A stretch of DNA of 64,000 nucleotides from Heterohyrax brucei (GCA_028571685.1 CM053156.1:86369049-86433048), one strand, 5' to 3'. Shown: positions 22,978-34,679, counted from the first letter of the stretch. A program made the numbers and translations. The notes: generated by a model from the sequence alone, not told the origin.

Positions 22978-23175
22978 GCTGTCATTAGTTGTTCCCAAGT
23001 TGATTCTGATTCATGGTGTTCCGGGCCAGAACTGCCCCATAAGGTGTTCGGGGCCAGAATGTTTACGGAAGCAGACTGCCAGGTCTTTGTCCCACAGAAC
23101 CACTGGGTGAGCTCAGACCACCAGCATTTCAGTCACACGCTGAGTACTTATCATTCCATCACCAGAGCTCCTGTG
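22978..23175 (-). repeat. AfroSINE (long form), minus strand
   Basis: It shows 'gttcccaagttgattctgat', 'ccagaactgccccataaggt', 'gcagactgccaggtctttgt', 'cccacagaaccactgggtga' and ends 'ttccatcaccagagctcctg'. Confidence 0.85.
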
Positions 23176-23325
23176 GGGTCAGTTGACAAAAACAGGTTAA
23201 GTATTTGCTTCAGATAGTGTCTGCTGATCACTCACGCTCTTAGAGTGTCTGCCAGCAGTGGGGGGATGGGATTTATGTATCTGATGACATGTAAATTTGT
23301 GAAGTGTTCCCTGTTTTTTTATTGC

Positions 23326-23450
23326 AAACCCTGGTGTCATAGTGGTTAGATGCTACGGCTTCTCCTAAGAGCTCCTTAGCAGCTCTATGGGGCCGTTCTT
23401 CTCTGTCCTGTAGGGTCTCTGAGTTGGAATCAACTCAACACCAACACTTT
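23326..23450 (+). repeat. AfroSINE, internally shortened
   Basis: It has the head 'aaccctggtgtcatagtggt', then 'tctatggggccgttcttctc' and 'tgagttggaatcaactcaac'. The stretch between head and middle is deleted. Confidence 0.85.
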
Positions 23451-23639
23451 TTTTTGTTTGTTTTTTTAAACTCAAGTTTTAACATGCACACAAATGACCC
23501 AGAGACTGTGCTACAGTGCAGGTTCTGACCGAGCCCGGCTGGCCTGGGGCACGAGCCTGCATTTCTAACCAGCTCCTGAGTGATGTAACCCGCTGACCCG
23601 GATCACGGCGTGAGTGACCAGGCCCTCGGCCCTTAAGGG

Positions 23640-23840
23640 GACCCCCGGGTGGCAGAAGCAGTGTGCACCTCACCTCGTAACATACAAAGCCCTGCAGCCT
23701 GAACCAGTCCAGCTGTGCTACGGAAGCCAGGACTGGTGGTCACCGCCCATGAAGATCTCAGCCAGGGAAGCCCGTGGAGGGCAGCTCTGTTCTGTGAGAC
23801 TTGGGGTCACTGTACATCAGAATCCATTCCGTAACAACAG
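23640..23840 (+). repeat. Diverged AfroSINE (long form)
   Basis: The head is poor. The later pieces 'cccatgaagatctcagccag', 'gagggcagctctgttctgtg' and 'ggggtcactgtacatcagaa' are in the right order. Confidence 0.6.
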
Positions 23841-23997
23841 GTTCAGGCGCTTAAAGAGCAGCGGGTCCCAGGTTATAGCCAAAGGTGTGGTGGCAGAGTC
23901 TGGTCCCCGAGACAGACTATTTTCCTTTAAATCAACTCCTTTTTTCACTTCTTAGATGAGTATATTTAAAAGTCCATTGTAAATTATCTTAAATGGA

Positions 23998-24205
23998 GGA
24001 GTGCTGGTTGCGCAGTGGCTAAAGCGCTTGACAGTCCACCAAAAGGCCAACGGTGGGAACCCACCGGCTGCCCCATGGGAGAAAGATGTGGCAGTCAGTG
24101 TCCATAAAGACGGCGGCCTTGGGAACCCCGGGGGGGCAGCTCTACTCTGCCCTATCCAGTCACTACGAGTCAGAATTGACTCACTGGAGACGGGTTTATC
24201 TTCAG
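23998..24205 (+). repeat. AfroSINE (long form)
   Basis: It shows 'ctggttgcgcagtggctaaa', 'gggagaaagatgtggcagtc', 'ataaagacggcggccttggg' and 'cagtcactacgagtcagaat'. An inverted copy lies 170 bp downstream. Confidence 0.92.
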
Positions 24206-24377
24206 CGGCAAGCAAGTATCACGTCACCTACAACGAAGATACTCATAAAGAAAAATGGGATGAAACTTGAACACGTGATCTACTTCTTGCTGGCACCTCT
24301 TCCTCCAGAGGTTCTGAGCCAGCAGCCCACTGTACCTTTATTTAAGAAAAGAGGATGGTGAAAACGTTAATTAAAAC

Positions 24378-24560
24378 CCAAACCAGATACCATCCCCTCA
24401 ACTCTAACTCACGGCCACCCCACGCGTGCTGAGCAGAACTGCTCCGTGGAGTCTCCATGGCTGCAACGTTTCGGGAGAAGATCACCTGGCCCGTCTTTTG
24501 GGGCTTCTCGGGATGGTTTCAGACCACTAACCTAGTTAGCAGTTAATCACCCAACCAGTT
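24378..24560 (-). repeat. Diverged AfroSINE, minus strand
   Basis: It opens 'cccaaaccagataccatccc', with 'gcagaactgctccgtggagt', and ends 'gttagcagttaatcacccaa'. Confidence 0.7.
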
Positions 24561-24612
24561 GACGGATCTGGGGACTCTGTACAAACGTTGGAGAAGCAGT
24601 GAAAAGACCTTT

Positions 24613-24765
24613 GAGCCCTGGTGGTGCTGTGGTTAAGAGTTCAGCTGCTGACCCAGAGGTTTACCGCTTCATCCCACCAGCTGCTCCTTGCAAACACTTT
24701 GGGCAGTTCTACTCAGTCCTATAGGTTCCCTGTGACTTGGAATTAATTAGACAGCCATGAGTTTA
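24613..24765 (+). repeat. AfroSINE (short form)
   Basis: It shows 'gagccctggtggtgctgtgg', 'accagctgctccttgcaaac', 'gggcagttctactcagtcct' and 'gtgacttggaattaattaga'. Confidence 0.92.
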
Positions 24766-24779
24766 AAGGTATATTAGCA

Positions 24780-25180
24780 TTAAGCTGAGATTTTCTCCTT
24801 GTGTAACTAATGGAAGGAGAATTCACGAGCCAGTGAGGGTCTCAGGGTGTGATCACTGAATTAACTGATGTCACACCTTTGTGTCTCAGACATCACCAGG
24901 CCCACTTTTGGGAGACCCTGGATTCAACATCTCTTGCACCCCACTGACCAGCCAGCCATAGCCATGCCCCTGAGGCCCCTGGCAATTTTCAGACTAAAGC
25001 CACAGCGTCCAGGGTGCAGAGGTGGGGAGAGGCCAGCCTGGACTCGGCTCTGCTCATGACTCTCTGGGTTCCACTCACTGTCACAGCCTAGCAAACTGCC
25101 TTCATTTCTCAGTCACTTGACCAGCTGATCCTCCTAATGGCACCACCCAACACTACATGCAACTCAGGTCCACTCTGAGT
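24780..25180. other. Unique sequence, nothing recognised
   Basis: No gene or repeat was recognised between the flanking SINEs. Confidence 0.4.
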
Positions 25181-25187
25181 CACACTG

Positions 25188-25365
25188 CAGCCTGGTGGCA
25201 CAGTGGTTAAACGATCGACTACCAACCAAAAGGTTGGCGGTTCGAAACCACCAATGGCTCCGTAGAAGAAAGACGGGGCGGTCTCCTTCCATGGGGGGTT
25301 TCAGCCCTGGAGACCCTACGGGGAAGCTATGAGTCAGAATCGACCCAAAGACGGCAGAATCACTC
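25188..25365 (+). repeat. AfroSINE (long form)
   Basis: It shows 'cagcctggtggcacagtggt', 'accaaaaggttggcggttcg' (a good B-box-like stretch), 'agaagaaagacggggcggtc' and 'agctatgagtcagaatcgac'. Confidence 0.93.
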
Positions 25366-25369
25366 AGGC

Positions 25370-25930
25370 TGCAAGAACCCAGTACCCTGTGTCGACACAG
25401 ACCACGGCTCGCTCCGGCAGTGGAGGTCCGCCCCATGGCTGTTTCTCCTGAATTTGGGATCTGGCTAGGGTCTGATCCGCTCCCTTCATCCTTAGCAATT
25501 TCTCCTGGATATAAATCACTCACAGCTGAGTCCTCACTCTGAGCTGGCTTGCAGAGCAGCCAGCCTAAGGCACCATAGTCATCTGGGCCTTGCACAGTGC
25601 CAGGCATGTGGTGGACACACTATACACGTTCTCTCCATGAATGTGTATTTCAAAAAACCCTTTTCACCCACCCCACCCCCAAGTGATGACAGCCTGCTGG
25701 CTATGCCCCTACCACCCACCCTCGGTGAACTGACACATGCCATGAACCTGTGCGGCAGACATTCCCTATCATAATTCTTGTGCTGGAGCTTTCGAAGACT
25801 CAGCCGGTGTCGGCGACACACGCAGCAGGGTTGTGTGCTCTCCAAAGGGCCGAGTTAACGTCCTGTCTAGAGAAACCAAGTCCCCAAGGGGCCAGTGGTG
25901 TGTGCCCAACTTCTGCCTAATGCTGGCAAT
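25370..25930. other. Unique sequence, nothing recognised
   Basis: Nothing recognised. The 147-codon minus-strand frame at 25164-25607 runs through the adjoining SINE and is not a gene. Confidence 0.4.
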
Positions 25931-25934
25931 TCCC

Positions 25935-26065
25935 ACGCACCCAGTGGTGCTGCAGAGGAAAGGCCTGGCAATCTGCTTCCATGAAGATTGCCGCCAAGCA
26001 AAACCACCCTGTCACGTGGCGTCCCCAGGAGTTGGAATCAGCTGGACAGCGACAAACTTGGTTTG
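25935..26065 (+). repeat. AfroSINE, 5' truncated (long form)
   Basis: It shows 'gaggaaaggcctggcaatct', 'gcttccatgaagattgccgc' and the tail 'ggagttggaatcagctggac'. It forms an inverted pair with the next copy. Confidence 0.82.
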
Positions 26066-26089
26066 AGTTTTATAGACAAATCAAAGATA

Positions 26090-26260
26090 AAGACCAAACC
26101 CGTGGTCGTCAACTCAGTCTGCCTCAGGGCAACCCCACGGGGCGGAGCAGGATCATCCCACAGGGTTTCTATGTTCGTCCATGTTTGCACTGCAGATCTT
26201 TCAGTTAGCAGCCGAGCTCTTAGCCTCTGTGTCACCCAGCTTCCTAAGGTTATTGTGAGT
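26090..26260 (-). repeat. AfroSINE, minus strand
   Basis: It opens 'aaagaccaaacccgtggtcg', with 'cagggcaaccccacggggcg', and ends 'ttagcagccgagctcttagc' and 'gtgtcacccagcttcct'. Confidence 0.85.
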
Positions 26261-26264
26261 CAGC

Positions 26265-27195
26265 GTTCACTTGACAATTCACAGCAGCAGAACAGACGAG
26301 GCACCCTTCAAACAGCAGACAAACGAGGGCAGTTTGGGGTTTTTTTTGTCCTTAGTGCTTTGCTATTTAGTCCCCCATATTTCTTTTGAACCACAATCTG
26401 TCCTTTTCTTCTTTTGCTTCTGATTGGGGGTGACAAGTGGCTTGCTATGAAACCTGGACCACCATCCAAACTCTGGGCCTTGTTTTCAAGGCATTCTTCC
26501 AACCCTCCCCTCTCCCAGCAAACAGAAACATCTGACTCTCCAAGGTGAGCCAAAAAGGCAGCCGAGGTGGCCTCACGGCTGAGAGAAACAACAGATGGGT
26601 GACACTGGTTTGAGATTCCCAGAAACACAGAGTACCCTGGGGCTGGCTGCACATCTGGGCACCCAAATAGGAAGGTTATGGGCCGACAGAGCAGACAGTG
26701 GGCTCAGTGGGCTCCACATCACTGGGGGAGAGATGGATCCTGGGCTGTCACCTGGTCACTGCCGTGAACATGCAACAGATCCTAGGAACTGAGAGGGGAG
26801 TGAAGTCATAACCATTCCAAGAAGGCCCGTGTTCCCCACGAAGAAATCAAGACTGGGTTTTCTTCTCCCGGGGCTGATGGGGTCTGAGTTAGAAGAAGAG
26901 CACTTCTGACTGTAGCCTCAACAGCCAGCCTGCTGACGTCACTGCCAGTAGGCAGGACACGAGGGCAAGGCCAGTGGGTAACTGGGCAGCCAGGACCATC
27001 TCCAGGGACAACCGCCACTTGCTCCAGTCCCTTGCTGCTACACAGAGACACAGCCAGCTTCGCCAGCTCTTGGCATGTTTCCAGATAAGTTAGATAACTG
27101 TGTTTTCAAGCAAAATCTCCAATAATGAAACCTGTTCGTACATACACATTCATATATATATCTATATATATATTTTTTAAAGCGTTGTGTGTGCA
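26265..27195. other. Unique sequence with a short AT stretch
   Basis: A (TA)-rich run lies at about 27145-27178. Nothing else was recognised. Confidence 0.4.
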
Positions 27196-27204
27196 GTTAA
27201 AAGG

Positions 27205-27400
27205 TCTCTGGGTGGGACAAATGGTTTGCTCTCAGCTAGTAACCTAAGAGATGGGTCACCACAGTCCACCCAAGATGTCGTAGGAGACAGGCCAGAAGAT
27301 CCGTTTCTGTGACATTTACAGCCAAGAAAACCCTTTGGAGTATAGTTCTACTTCAAAACACATGAAGTCACCATGAGTGGGAATTGATTCAATGGTAACA
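27205..27400 (+). repeat. Diverged AfroSINE followed by (GT)n
   Basis: It shows 'gatccgtttctgtgacattt', 'gaaaaccctttggagtatag' and 'gtcaccatgagtgggaattg'. A pure (GT)n run of about 15 units follows at 27407-27437, directly at the SINE 3' end. Confidence 0.78.
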
Positions 27401-27403
27401 GAT

Positions 27404-27435
<32 letters not shown>

Positions 27436-27449
27436 GTCATCAGGGGCTG

Positions 27450-28790
27450 GAGGAGACAGCCAGCATTGCTGCTAAAGGGATATTGAGTTTCTGGGGTGAC
27501 GGAAAACTTTTGGAAATGGACAATCATAACGGTAATACAACATGGCAAACGCAATTACTGTCACTGATGTGTACACTAAAAAAGAAGTTTGAAATGGCAA
27601 AGTAAAAGTGTAAAACACTGTGCGTGTGCCCAGCCCAGGTGTCTGAGACGGGGCCTGCCCTTGGCCAGACGTCTAGTAAAACAGCTGGATCAGTGAGATT
27701 TGGAAAACAGGCATTTGTCACGAAGGTAGCTGGCGCGTTTGTGGACAAGGTCTCCTCTGTGTCTCATTAACTCTAGGGGTGCAAGTCAGAGTCCTATCTC
27801 AGTTTCTTGAAAACATGTACTTGAACAAGTAGTATGGTGGCCATGACATCCTGAGTTGCCTGGGACTGTCCCAGTTTTAAAGCTGAGCACCCTGCATCCA
27901 GGAACATTCCAAGTCCTGGGAAATTCAGGGACAAGGTCACCCAGCAGGGACCCTCAGTGAGCCTGGGGTGGTATCATCCTGGGGCTCACTAGCTTAAAGG
28001 TGAAATAGGCCATTTGGCAAAGAGCTGTAATCAGCTGGGACTCAAGGTCAAACAGCACATCTGACCTTCACCTTGCCGGAATCTCAGCAGAGCAAAGCTG
28101 TACCTTCCAGCAAGTCCTGCCCCACTTCCCAGTTTTCTTCCTGTGAACACCTGAGTCCCTGAGTGAGTGAGTGAGGCAGCCCTTGCCACCCACACGGGGC
28201 TGTGTCACAGAGGAGAGACAGCTGTGTTCTTGCTGAGCATGTGGGACTGTGGCCACAGGTTTGGGCCAGAGCTTGACAGATGGACCTCAGACCCCTTACC
28301 TTTCTGGCCAGCATTTTCTGGCACCTGGGCTATCCCTTACCTGATGGTCCCATCAGACTTTCAGCCCGGAGTTCTGGATTTGCTATGCAGGGAACTTCAC
28401 GGTCTCCACTGGCTTCCTAGAGATACGTATGTACCTGGACTGCAAAGTGGCTGGGTCCTCAGAGAGGAGGAGGAATGGTCTGCAGAGAAAGGAGAGAGGG
28501 AAGGTGAGGCAGAGATGGGAGTTGCAGGGCTCCAGGGAGAGAAGCTTCCCTGGCTTGTGCAGTCCTGCCGGTCCCCGGTTCTGAGCCTTCATGGAGCCTG
28601 ACTCTCCTTTCTGGCCTGGAGCTCTCTGGGAAAACAAACCCTCCCCTCTGTTGCCGGAGTTCTTCAGTGGGCTTCTGTTACCTGCAACCCAGGAGATGGG
28701 ACCCCTCGACCTAGAATATGACTCTGGTTTCGTGACCCTGCATGTTACCAAGGTCCTGGTGCCTATAAACTAGAAATTCCAAGAAAAACA
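27450..28790. other. Unique sequence, nothing recognised
   Basis: It contains a 144-codon + frame at 28167-28601, which shows no recognisable domain, has an antisense open frame of similar size, and has no splice or promoter support. Confidence 0.4.
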
Positions 28791-28800
28791 CATTTGTTTA

Positions 28801-29640
28801 GGACAGTATAATGCTCCCGCCCCAAAGATGTGACACCCCAGTCCCTAAAACCTGTGAATACATGACTTTACATAACGTTATAGATTGAATTGTGTCCTCT
28901 CAAAATAAGTGTTATAAATCCCAACCCCAGGTTGTCTTTGTTTTGCTAATGAGGCAGGATTAGCATAGGGTGTGTCTTGAGTGAAGTTTTTTTGAGCTAT
29001 AAGAAATGAAACACAATAGTCAAAAGAAGCAGAGATGAGGGAAGAGAAACACCAAGCTGCATGGTGGTCACGCAGGAGCAGATGTTCAGAAGAGACAAGG
29101 ACTTTCCTCCAGAACCAACAGAGAGGGAAAACTTTCCCCAGACCTGGGACCTTGAATTCAGACTTTTAGCTTCCTAAACTGTGTGAAAATAGATTTCTGT
29201 TTGATAAAGCCACCCCCTTTTGGTGTTTGTATTACCGCAGCACTAGAGCTAAGACATACAGTAAGAGGAACTTTGCAGGTATGATTAAATTGAGGATCTT
29301 TATGTGGGAAGGTTATCATGGGTTATCTGAGATCATCCAGGTGATCTCGAAAGAATCACAAGGGTTTTTACAAGAGAAGAAGGCAGCAGGAAAGGGAGAG
29401 GGAGAGAGTTGAAGATCCTATACTGCTCACTTTGAGGATGGAGGAAGGTACCACAAGCCAAGAAATACGGGCAGCCTCTAGAAGCTGGAAAAGGCAAGGA
29501 AACAGATTCTTTTCCAAAAGGAACACACAACCCTGCTAACCTTGATTTTAGGACTCCTGGCCTCCAAAACTTTAAGGTAATAAATCTTCGCTGCTTTATG
29601 CCACTAACTTGATGGTAATTTGTAACCACAAGAGGAAAGG
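28801..29640 (+). mobile_element. MLT1-like LTR split by a younger LTR-like insertion
   Basis: The outer MLT1-like pieces are 28801-28880 ('tataatgctcccgccccaaa ... acctgtgaatacatgacttt') and 29260-29640 ('ggaactttgcaggtatgatt', 'agaagctggaaaaggcaagg', 'aaatcttcgctgctttatgc'). They read as one element once the middle is removed. Confidence 0.7.
28881..29258 (+). mobile_element. LTR-like element nested in the MLT1-like copy
   Basis: It starts 'ttatagattgaattgtgtcc' and ends 'attaccgcagcactagagct' then 'aagaca'. The same ends are seen, diverged, at 20745-21215. It interrupts the outer element in the middle of a recognisable phrase, so it inserted later. Confidence 0.65.
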
Positions 29641-29649
29641 AATTCAACT

Positions 29650-30635
29650 TTGAACAGTGTGTTGCTCACAAACCCAGGCCCTGAACATGTTTAGATTTTT
29701 GCTGCTTTTTCCACAGAACTATTAATAATGAAAATGGACCAATCCAAGAATCCACCCACGTTTCGAATTCCAAGCTCAAAACAGAACAAGCAATTAACAG
29801 ACAGAAAAACTGCACCTTTCATATCCATGGCAGCTAAAACTCCCTCTGCCATGTGAGTTTGCAGAAGTGAAGTCCCAGTCCTTTCCTCTCCCCGTGCCTG
29901 GTACCCAACCACGGGGTGTGTGGCTGGTAAACATTAGAGGTCCTGGACCCTCCCGCCAGGGTAGGCCAGCCAGGTGCCAGCTCCAGGAGAACGTGCATCT
30001 TCCCAGAAGAGGAAAGGCTGAAAGGGGCACTCAGCTTCTCTTCTGGCTGATCCTCTGGCCTTGTTCGCACCCTGGTCTCCCAACAGTTCAACACTCCCAC
30101 CTTAGGTGACACTGTGGGTTAAGGGAGCAGAGCTCCTGGAAGAGATGATAGTTTGCAAGCACAAACCCCTCGGCCTGGGAAAGGAGACAGCTGCAGCCAC
30201 GAGCTCCATGTGCCGACCCATCTGCTCCATCGTTCTGCCCAGCCTTGGCAGAAGCTGCAGAAAGACACGTTTGTTTTCTCCATAAAGAGGAAAAGTAAAC
30301 TTTCCTGTCACCCTCCTAAGTTATTTTATTATGATTTTTTTCAATACTTTATTGTGCAAGATGCCCAGTACATACACAGGAAAGAGCCCAGAGGAAGGCT
30401 TTGCCACATTCCACAGTAAGCCTGAGAAAGCCGGAAACCTGCCAGAAAAGGAACACACAAAACTTTCCACCACAATAGGTGACAGAAAAGTAGCAAGACT
30501 GTGCCTTGTCCAAGGTAGAAAACTTAACAGAACCAGGAAAAGAAGGCAGTCCTGCCAAGCTCAAGCTCTTACAGCTTTCTCTATTATTATATGTTAAATG
30601 AGCTCATATGTTAAATCAGCCAGCTCAGATGGCTG
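29650..30635. other. Unique sequence, nothing recognised
   Basis: No exon or named repeat was recognised. Confidence 0.4.
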
Positions 30636-30639
30636 GCTG

Positions 30640-31240
30640 AGAGGGTTAATGCTGTGTGTCAGCTTGGTCTGCCTGTTAGTCCAAGTGCTCTGGCAGTTAC
30701 TGGATGATGTGGTTTGGTAGTTATGGGATGATGTCCTTATCCTCCATTTTGTGATATGATGTAATCACTTCCAGAATGTGATTGGATGTTATAAGCCAAT
30801 CAGTTGTAAGGGCTATTTCCTTGGGGGTGTGGCCTGCATCCAATACATGTGGATGCTCTGGTAAAGCCTGCTGGCTTTTGGCCAGCTCAGGATCCTGCAC
30901 CCAGCTCATCATCATTTGACCTCCTAATCTTGAGACTTGTCCCAGCAGCCTGCTGTCTTGCCTTGCAATCTTGGGAGTTGCCAGTATCTGTTGCCTGTGA
31001 GCCAGCAGCCTGCTCTCTGACTTGCCAACCTTGGGTTTGTCAGCCATAGCAGCTAGTGAGTCAGGAGATGCCTCTAGCCTGATGCCTGATGCCTGATCCC
31101 CAGACTTGGAAGATACCAGCCTCTAGAGCTCAATGAGCCATTTCCTTGAAATAAATACCTCTCTCTCTCACCACACATACACACACACACACACACACAC
31201 ATGGGTTTTACTTCTCTAGAGAACCCAGCCTAAGATGCAT
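30640..31240 (+). mobile_element. LTR-like element ending at a (CA)n run
   Basis: 'gttaatgctgtgtgtcagct' at the start, 'ttgtgatatgatgtaatcac' in the body, an internal partial duplication ('cagcagcctgctgtcttgcc' and 'cagcagcctgctctctgact') and 'ttccttgaaataaatacctc' near the end suggest an LTR-type element with an AATAAA. A (CA)n run lies at 31168-31201. The family was not identified. Confidence 0.5.
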
Positions 31241-31526
31241 ATTCACTGTCCCACAGACATATCACGCCAAAGCATTCAGCGACGCACAGAGGCTCCACAG
31301 CTGACCACCGGGCTAGCACACACCAACATGTAAGGCCTAGCACGGCAGGATCAGAGAAGGTGCTTTAGACAAAAAGGACACTCTGGGCTATCGAGACAGT
31401 CAAGTCACACACAAACCCAGCATTATCTGGAGAAGAGATGGAGCCTGTGAAGACTGAAGAGCATGGGTGTACCAGTTTGGGAACCCAGAGGAAAGTGGTA
31501 ATTTCTGTCCTTTAAATATATGACAG

Positions 31527-31720
31527 GGAGTCCGTGGGTGGCCACAACCGTTCAATTTTTGGCTACTCTCCAAAGGCCAGCAGATTGAGTCCACTCAGGG
31601 GCACCTCAGAAGTAAGTCCTGATGGGGTGCCTTCAAAGGCCACAGCCATGGAAAGCCCTGTGGAGCCCAGCTCTACCGCAACACATACGGGGCCACTGTA
31701 AGTTGTAACTGACTAGTGGC
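31527..31720 (+). repeat. Diverged AfroSINE (long form)
   Basis: It shows 'gattgagtccactcaggggc', 'ccacagccatggaaagccct' and 'ggggccactgtaagttgtaa'. Confidence 0.72.
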
Positions 31721-31805
31721 AGTTGGGTTGGTCTGATTTGGGCAACATAAAACAGAGAATTGGTCCTGATTTCAGAGTTCGCAGACCAATTAAATTCCCA
31801 GCCAC

Positions 31806-32015
31806 CCCCCAACCTGTTGCTGTTGAGTTGATTCCAACTCACAGAGAGGCTGGTAGAGCAAAGCAGAGCCACCCCGGGGGGTCTCAGGGCAGTCTTCTTT
31901 GCAGAAGCAGCAGACTGCCGCGTCTTTCTCCCACGGAGTGGCTGGTGGGTTCTAGCCCTGGATCGGTGTGTAATCAGCTGAGCGTTTAACCACGGTGACA
32001 CCGGGGCTCCTAACC
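31806..32015 (-). repeat. AfroSINE (long form), minus strand
   Basis: It shows 'ttgctgttgagttgattcca', 'gcagcagactgccgcgtctt', 'tctcccacggagtggctggt' and 'ccacggtgacaccggggctc'. It is inverted relative to the copy at 31527. Confidence 0.9.
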
Positions 32016-32089
32016 CAACACCACCCACCCCCCAAGTAGAGCTGACTGGTTGAAGCCATGAAGTCGGACCATCTAAACCTCCACCCTGA

Positions 32090-32235
32090 CCCTTGGTAAG
32101 CACATGACCGTCTGAGCCTCAGGTTTCTCTTCTGGGAAATGAGCATGATGGTACCATCTCCTTCCCATGCAGGGGTGAGAATGGGGGAGACGACACACAG
32201 CAGGGACTTAGCTCAGTGCCTGCCGCATGACATCC
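32090..32235 (+). repeat. MIR fragment
   Basis: 'gagcctcaggtttctcttct' then 'gggaaatgagcatgatggta' and 'gggacttagctcagtgcctg' match the MIR 3' half. Confidence 0.65.
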
Positions 32236-32239
32236 AATG

Positions 32240-32860
32240 CTGTCATCGTTGTCATGTCTCTGCCACAATCACGTCGGAGGCTTCCCAGGCTGGTGTTGCG
32301 CTTCCTAATGCAGACCTCGGCCCTCATTCAAAACTTGGTACAGATATCTGCGTAACTCCAGGGTGAGGATCAGCAAACTACAACCTGAGAGTCAAATCCA
32401 GCTGGATGAGTGTTTTTACCCACGCTGTGAATGAAAAATGGTTTTTACATTTTTTTAAGGGTTGGAGAAAAAGTCAAAAGCACAGCATATTACTCTGTGA
32501 TGTGTGAAAGTCCTACAGCATTCAGATTTCAGTGTCCATAAATGTTTTTACTGAAATAGAACTATGTCCAGTGATTTACATGTGATCTGTGCTTTTCAGT
32601 TACAAAGCCGAGCTGACAGAGAACAAATAACTTGCAATGCTGAAAACGCTTACCAGGTTAAAAAAAAAAAAAAAGTTTGCTAACTCCTGCTTGAGGGATT
32701 CAAACCAATGTCTTTGGAAGCTGGTATCTAATCATGCAGCTGCTGTTGAAAATCACCAGGGATGACATGCTAGAATGGCTATGAGGACAATTAGAAGGAC
32801 ATTTTTAGTAGTTCACTCACATCCCAGTCAAACTCCACTGGGGTATGACTTGGATTCATG
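32240..32860. other. Unique sequence, nothing recognised
   Basis: An A14 run lies at about 32661-32674, possibly the tail of an unrecognised old retroposon. Confidence 0.4.
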
Positions 32861-32879
32861 GAAAAGACCCAGCTGTTGG

Positions 32880-33050
32880 GGCCAGAGGAAGCTGTGCTTG
32901 AAGCCCAGCTCAGCTACCCATAGGTTACTTGACTCTGATCTGGTGACCTAACACTGCTAAGCCTTGAATCTCTCCACTGTAAGTTGAGCATGGTGGTCAC
33001 TCTGGCACAGTGTCGTTACAATGAGGGGAATAAATGGTGCCCCTGATACT
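32880..33050 (+). repeat. MIR fragment
   Basis: 'gaagcccagctcagctaccc' then 'ataggttacttgactctgat' and 'cactctggcacagtgtcgtt' follow MIR order. Confidence 0.6.
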
Positions 33051-33059
33051 AATGGCAAG

Positions 33060-33640
33060 ACACATCACTGGTAGGTGTTACTTGTTGCTTCTTTCTAAAG
33101 TTTGCCTTTGTAAACTAAAAAAAGAGAATGCATCACAATAACCATCTTGCTGAACAAAAAATACTGTGGACTTTCTATTTCAGCTCCAATATACAAAGAA
33201 ATTGGAAATCTTCATTCCTATCCTTTCAACATGGAAATGCTAGGCAAACTGAAAATTGACAACTTTTCTTGAATTCTTCAGAGAATCTAGTTTTTAGAGA
33301 AAACTATCACCCCAAAATACATAGAGACAGGTAAATCCAGAGAATCATTGCTGAGATCTGTTTACCAGCAACAGAAGCCGCTGGAGCCATGAACCGGTAG
33401 GAACACTCAAATGATAATCTTACAAAGTGCTGGAGGTTGAGTGTAGCCCAATACAAGAGTGAAACGCATCTTAGGGTTGCAATCTTGGAGAGTCTCACGC
33501 TTTCCTTGAATTCATCCCTCAAAACTCTACCAGTTTCTCACTGTGGAAATCCTAGGAAGACCATCTGTGAGCCAGGCAGGAAGAGGGGCTGAGGAATCAT
33601 TGGGAAATATGCCCACACCTTTTTCATACCAGTAGCCTAC
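33060..33640. other. Unique AT-rich sequence
   Basis: Nothing recognised. Confidence 0.4.
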
Positions 33641-33649
33641 TCCCCAGGA

Positions 33650-34010
33650 GGGGGTTATAATTCATAGTAATAGTAATAAAATGATTTAATAGAAATCAAA
33701 ACAAGATGGTCCATAGGTTTGACTTAGTAAACAAAGACAGTAAAGCAGTTTGTATAAATACATTGAAAGGAGTGAGGAAAATATGATCTTGATGAGATGC
33801 ACACAAAGAAAAACACCTAGGCAGATTCTGGTTGAACTGGTGAAAATCAAAGACAAAGAGAAAATCTTGAAAACAATCAGAGGAAAATGATACTTCATGT
33901 GTTGGGGAACAAGGATAAGAACTACGTCTGACATCTGATCAGAAACAACAGCAATCAGAAGACAATGGATTGATGTCTTTAGGGTTCTGAAAGAGAAGAA
34001 CTCCCAGAGC
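33650..34010 (+). mobile_element. LINE-1/HAL1-type fragment
   Basis: 'ggtgaaaatcaaagacaaag' then 'agaaaatcttgaaaacaatc' and 'gttctgaaagagaagaactc' are characteristic of old L1/HAL1 sequence. No open frame remains. Confidence 0.6.
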
Positions 34011-34269
34011 TGTCTGCCCAAGGATCTGCTGGGAGAATTATTTATCCATCAGCTCCCATCATCCAGATGCTTGAGGGTTTCCCCTGAGGTGTTAATTCAG
34101 ACTGCTCATCTGTGCTTGATGAGCACGCTCCCACAAGTCACTGCAGCATCAAAGGATCCCCACGGCAGGATATTAAGCATGCATGGCACACCTTGAGGCT
34201 AGATGTGGAAGCCACAGCAGACACAGCTGAAACTGTAGGGAAAGCAAGAGGCTGAGAGTCAGAGCACCA

Positions 34270-34475
34270 AGCTCATCGCTATTCTATGTGCAGGCATTAT
34301 TGTAAGCACTCAGTGAGGTTAGTGCTAGTGTGAGACCTACTTCACAGATGTGTAAACTAAGGCAAAGAGGGGTTAAGTCGTAGGCCAAGATCCCACAACT
34401 GGTAAGTGTTAGAGCTGGGTTTGAACCCAGGTCTGTCTGCCATTTGAGCTCTCTGTCACTACTCTACACTACCGC
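34270..34475 (-). repeat. MIR, minus strand
   Basis: 'acttcacagatgtgtaaact', 'aaggcaaagaggggttaagt', 'ggtaagtgttagagctgggt' and 'ttgaacccaggtctgtctgc' are the reverse-complement MIR order. Confidence 0.85.
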
Positions 34476-34494
34476 CACTTGAGATGCATTGCGT

Positions 34495-34645
34495 GAAGTC
34501 ATTGCCACACACATACACATCACATATGAAGACCTCCACAGACACAGTGCTCACACAGGGACACTCAGCGGCATGTGCACCGAAATGTTCCCACATTCAC
34601 ACAGGTAGGTGCACACACACAAGCAAGCCATACATACATGCAGCA
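34495..34645. repeat. CA-rich low-complexity stretch
   Basis: An imperfect 'cacacatacacat / cacacag' pattern, similar to 1408-1668 but less regular. Confidence 0.7.
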
Positions 34646-34679
34646 AAAATGTATTCAGTAGGAGAACATTCCAACTTTT

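Noticed and set aside
28167..28601. 144-codon + strand open frame
   Set aside because: No recognisable domain, an antisense open frame of similar size, and no splice or promoter context.
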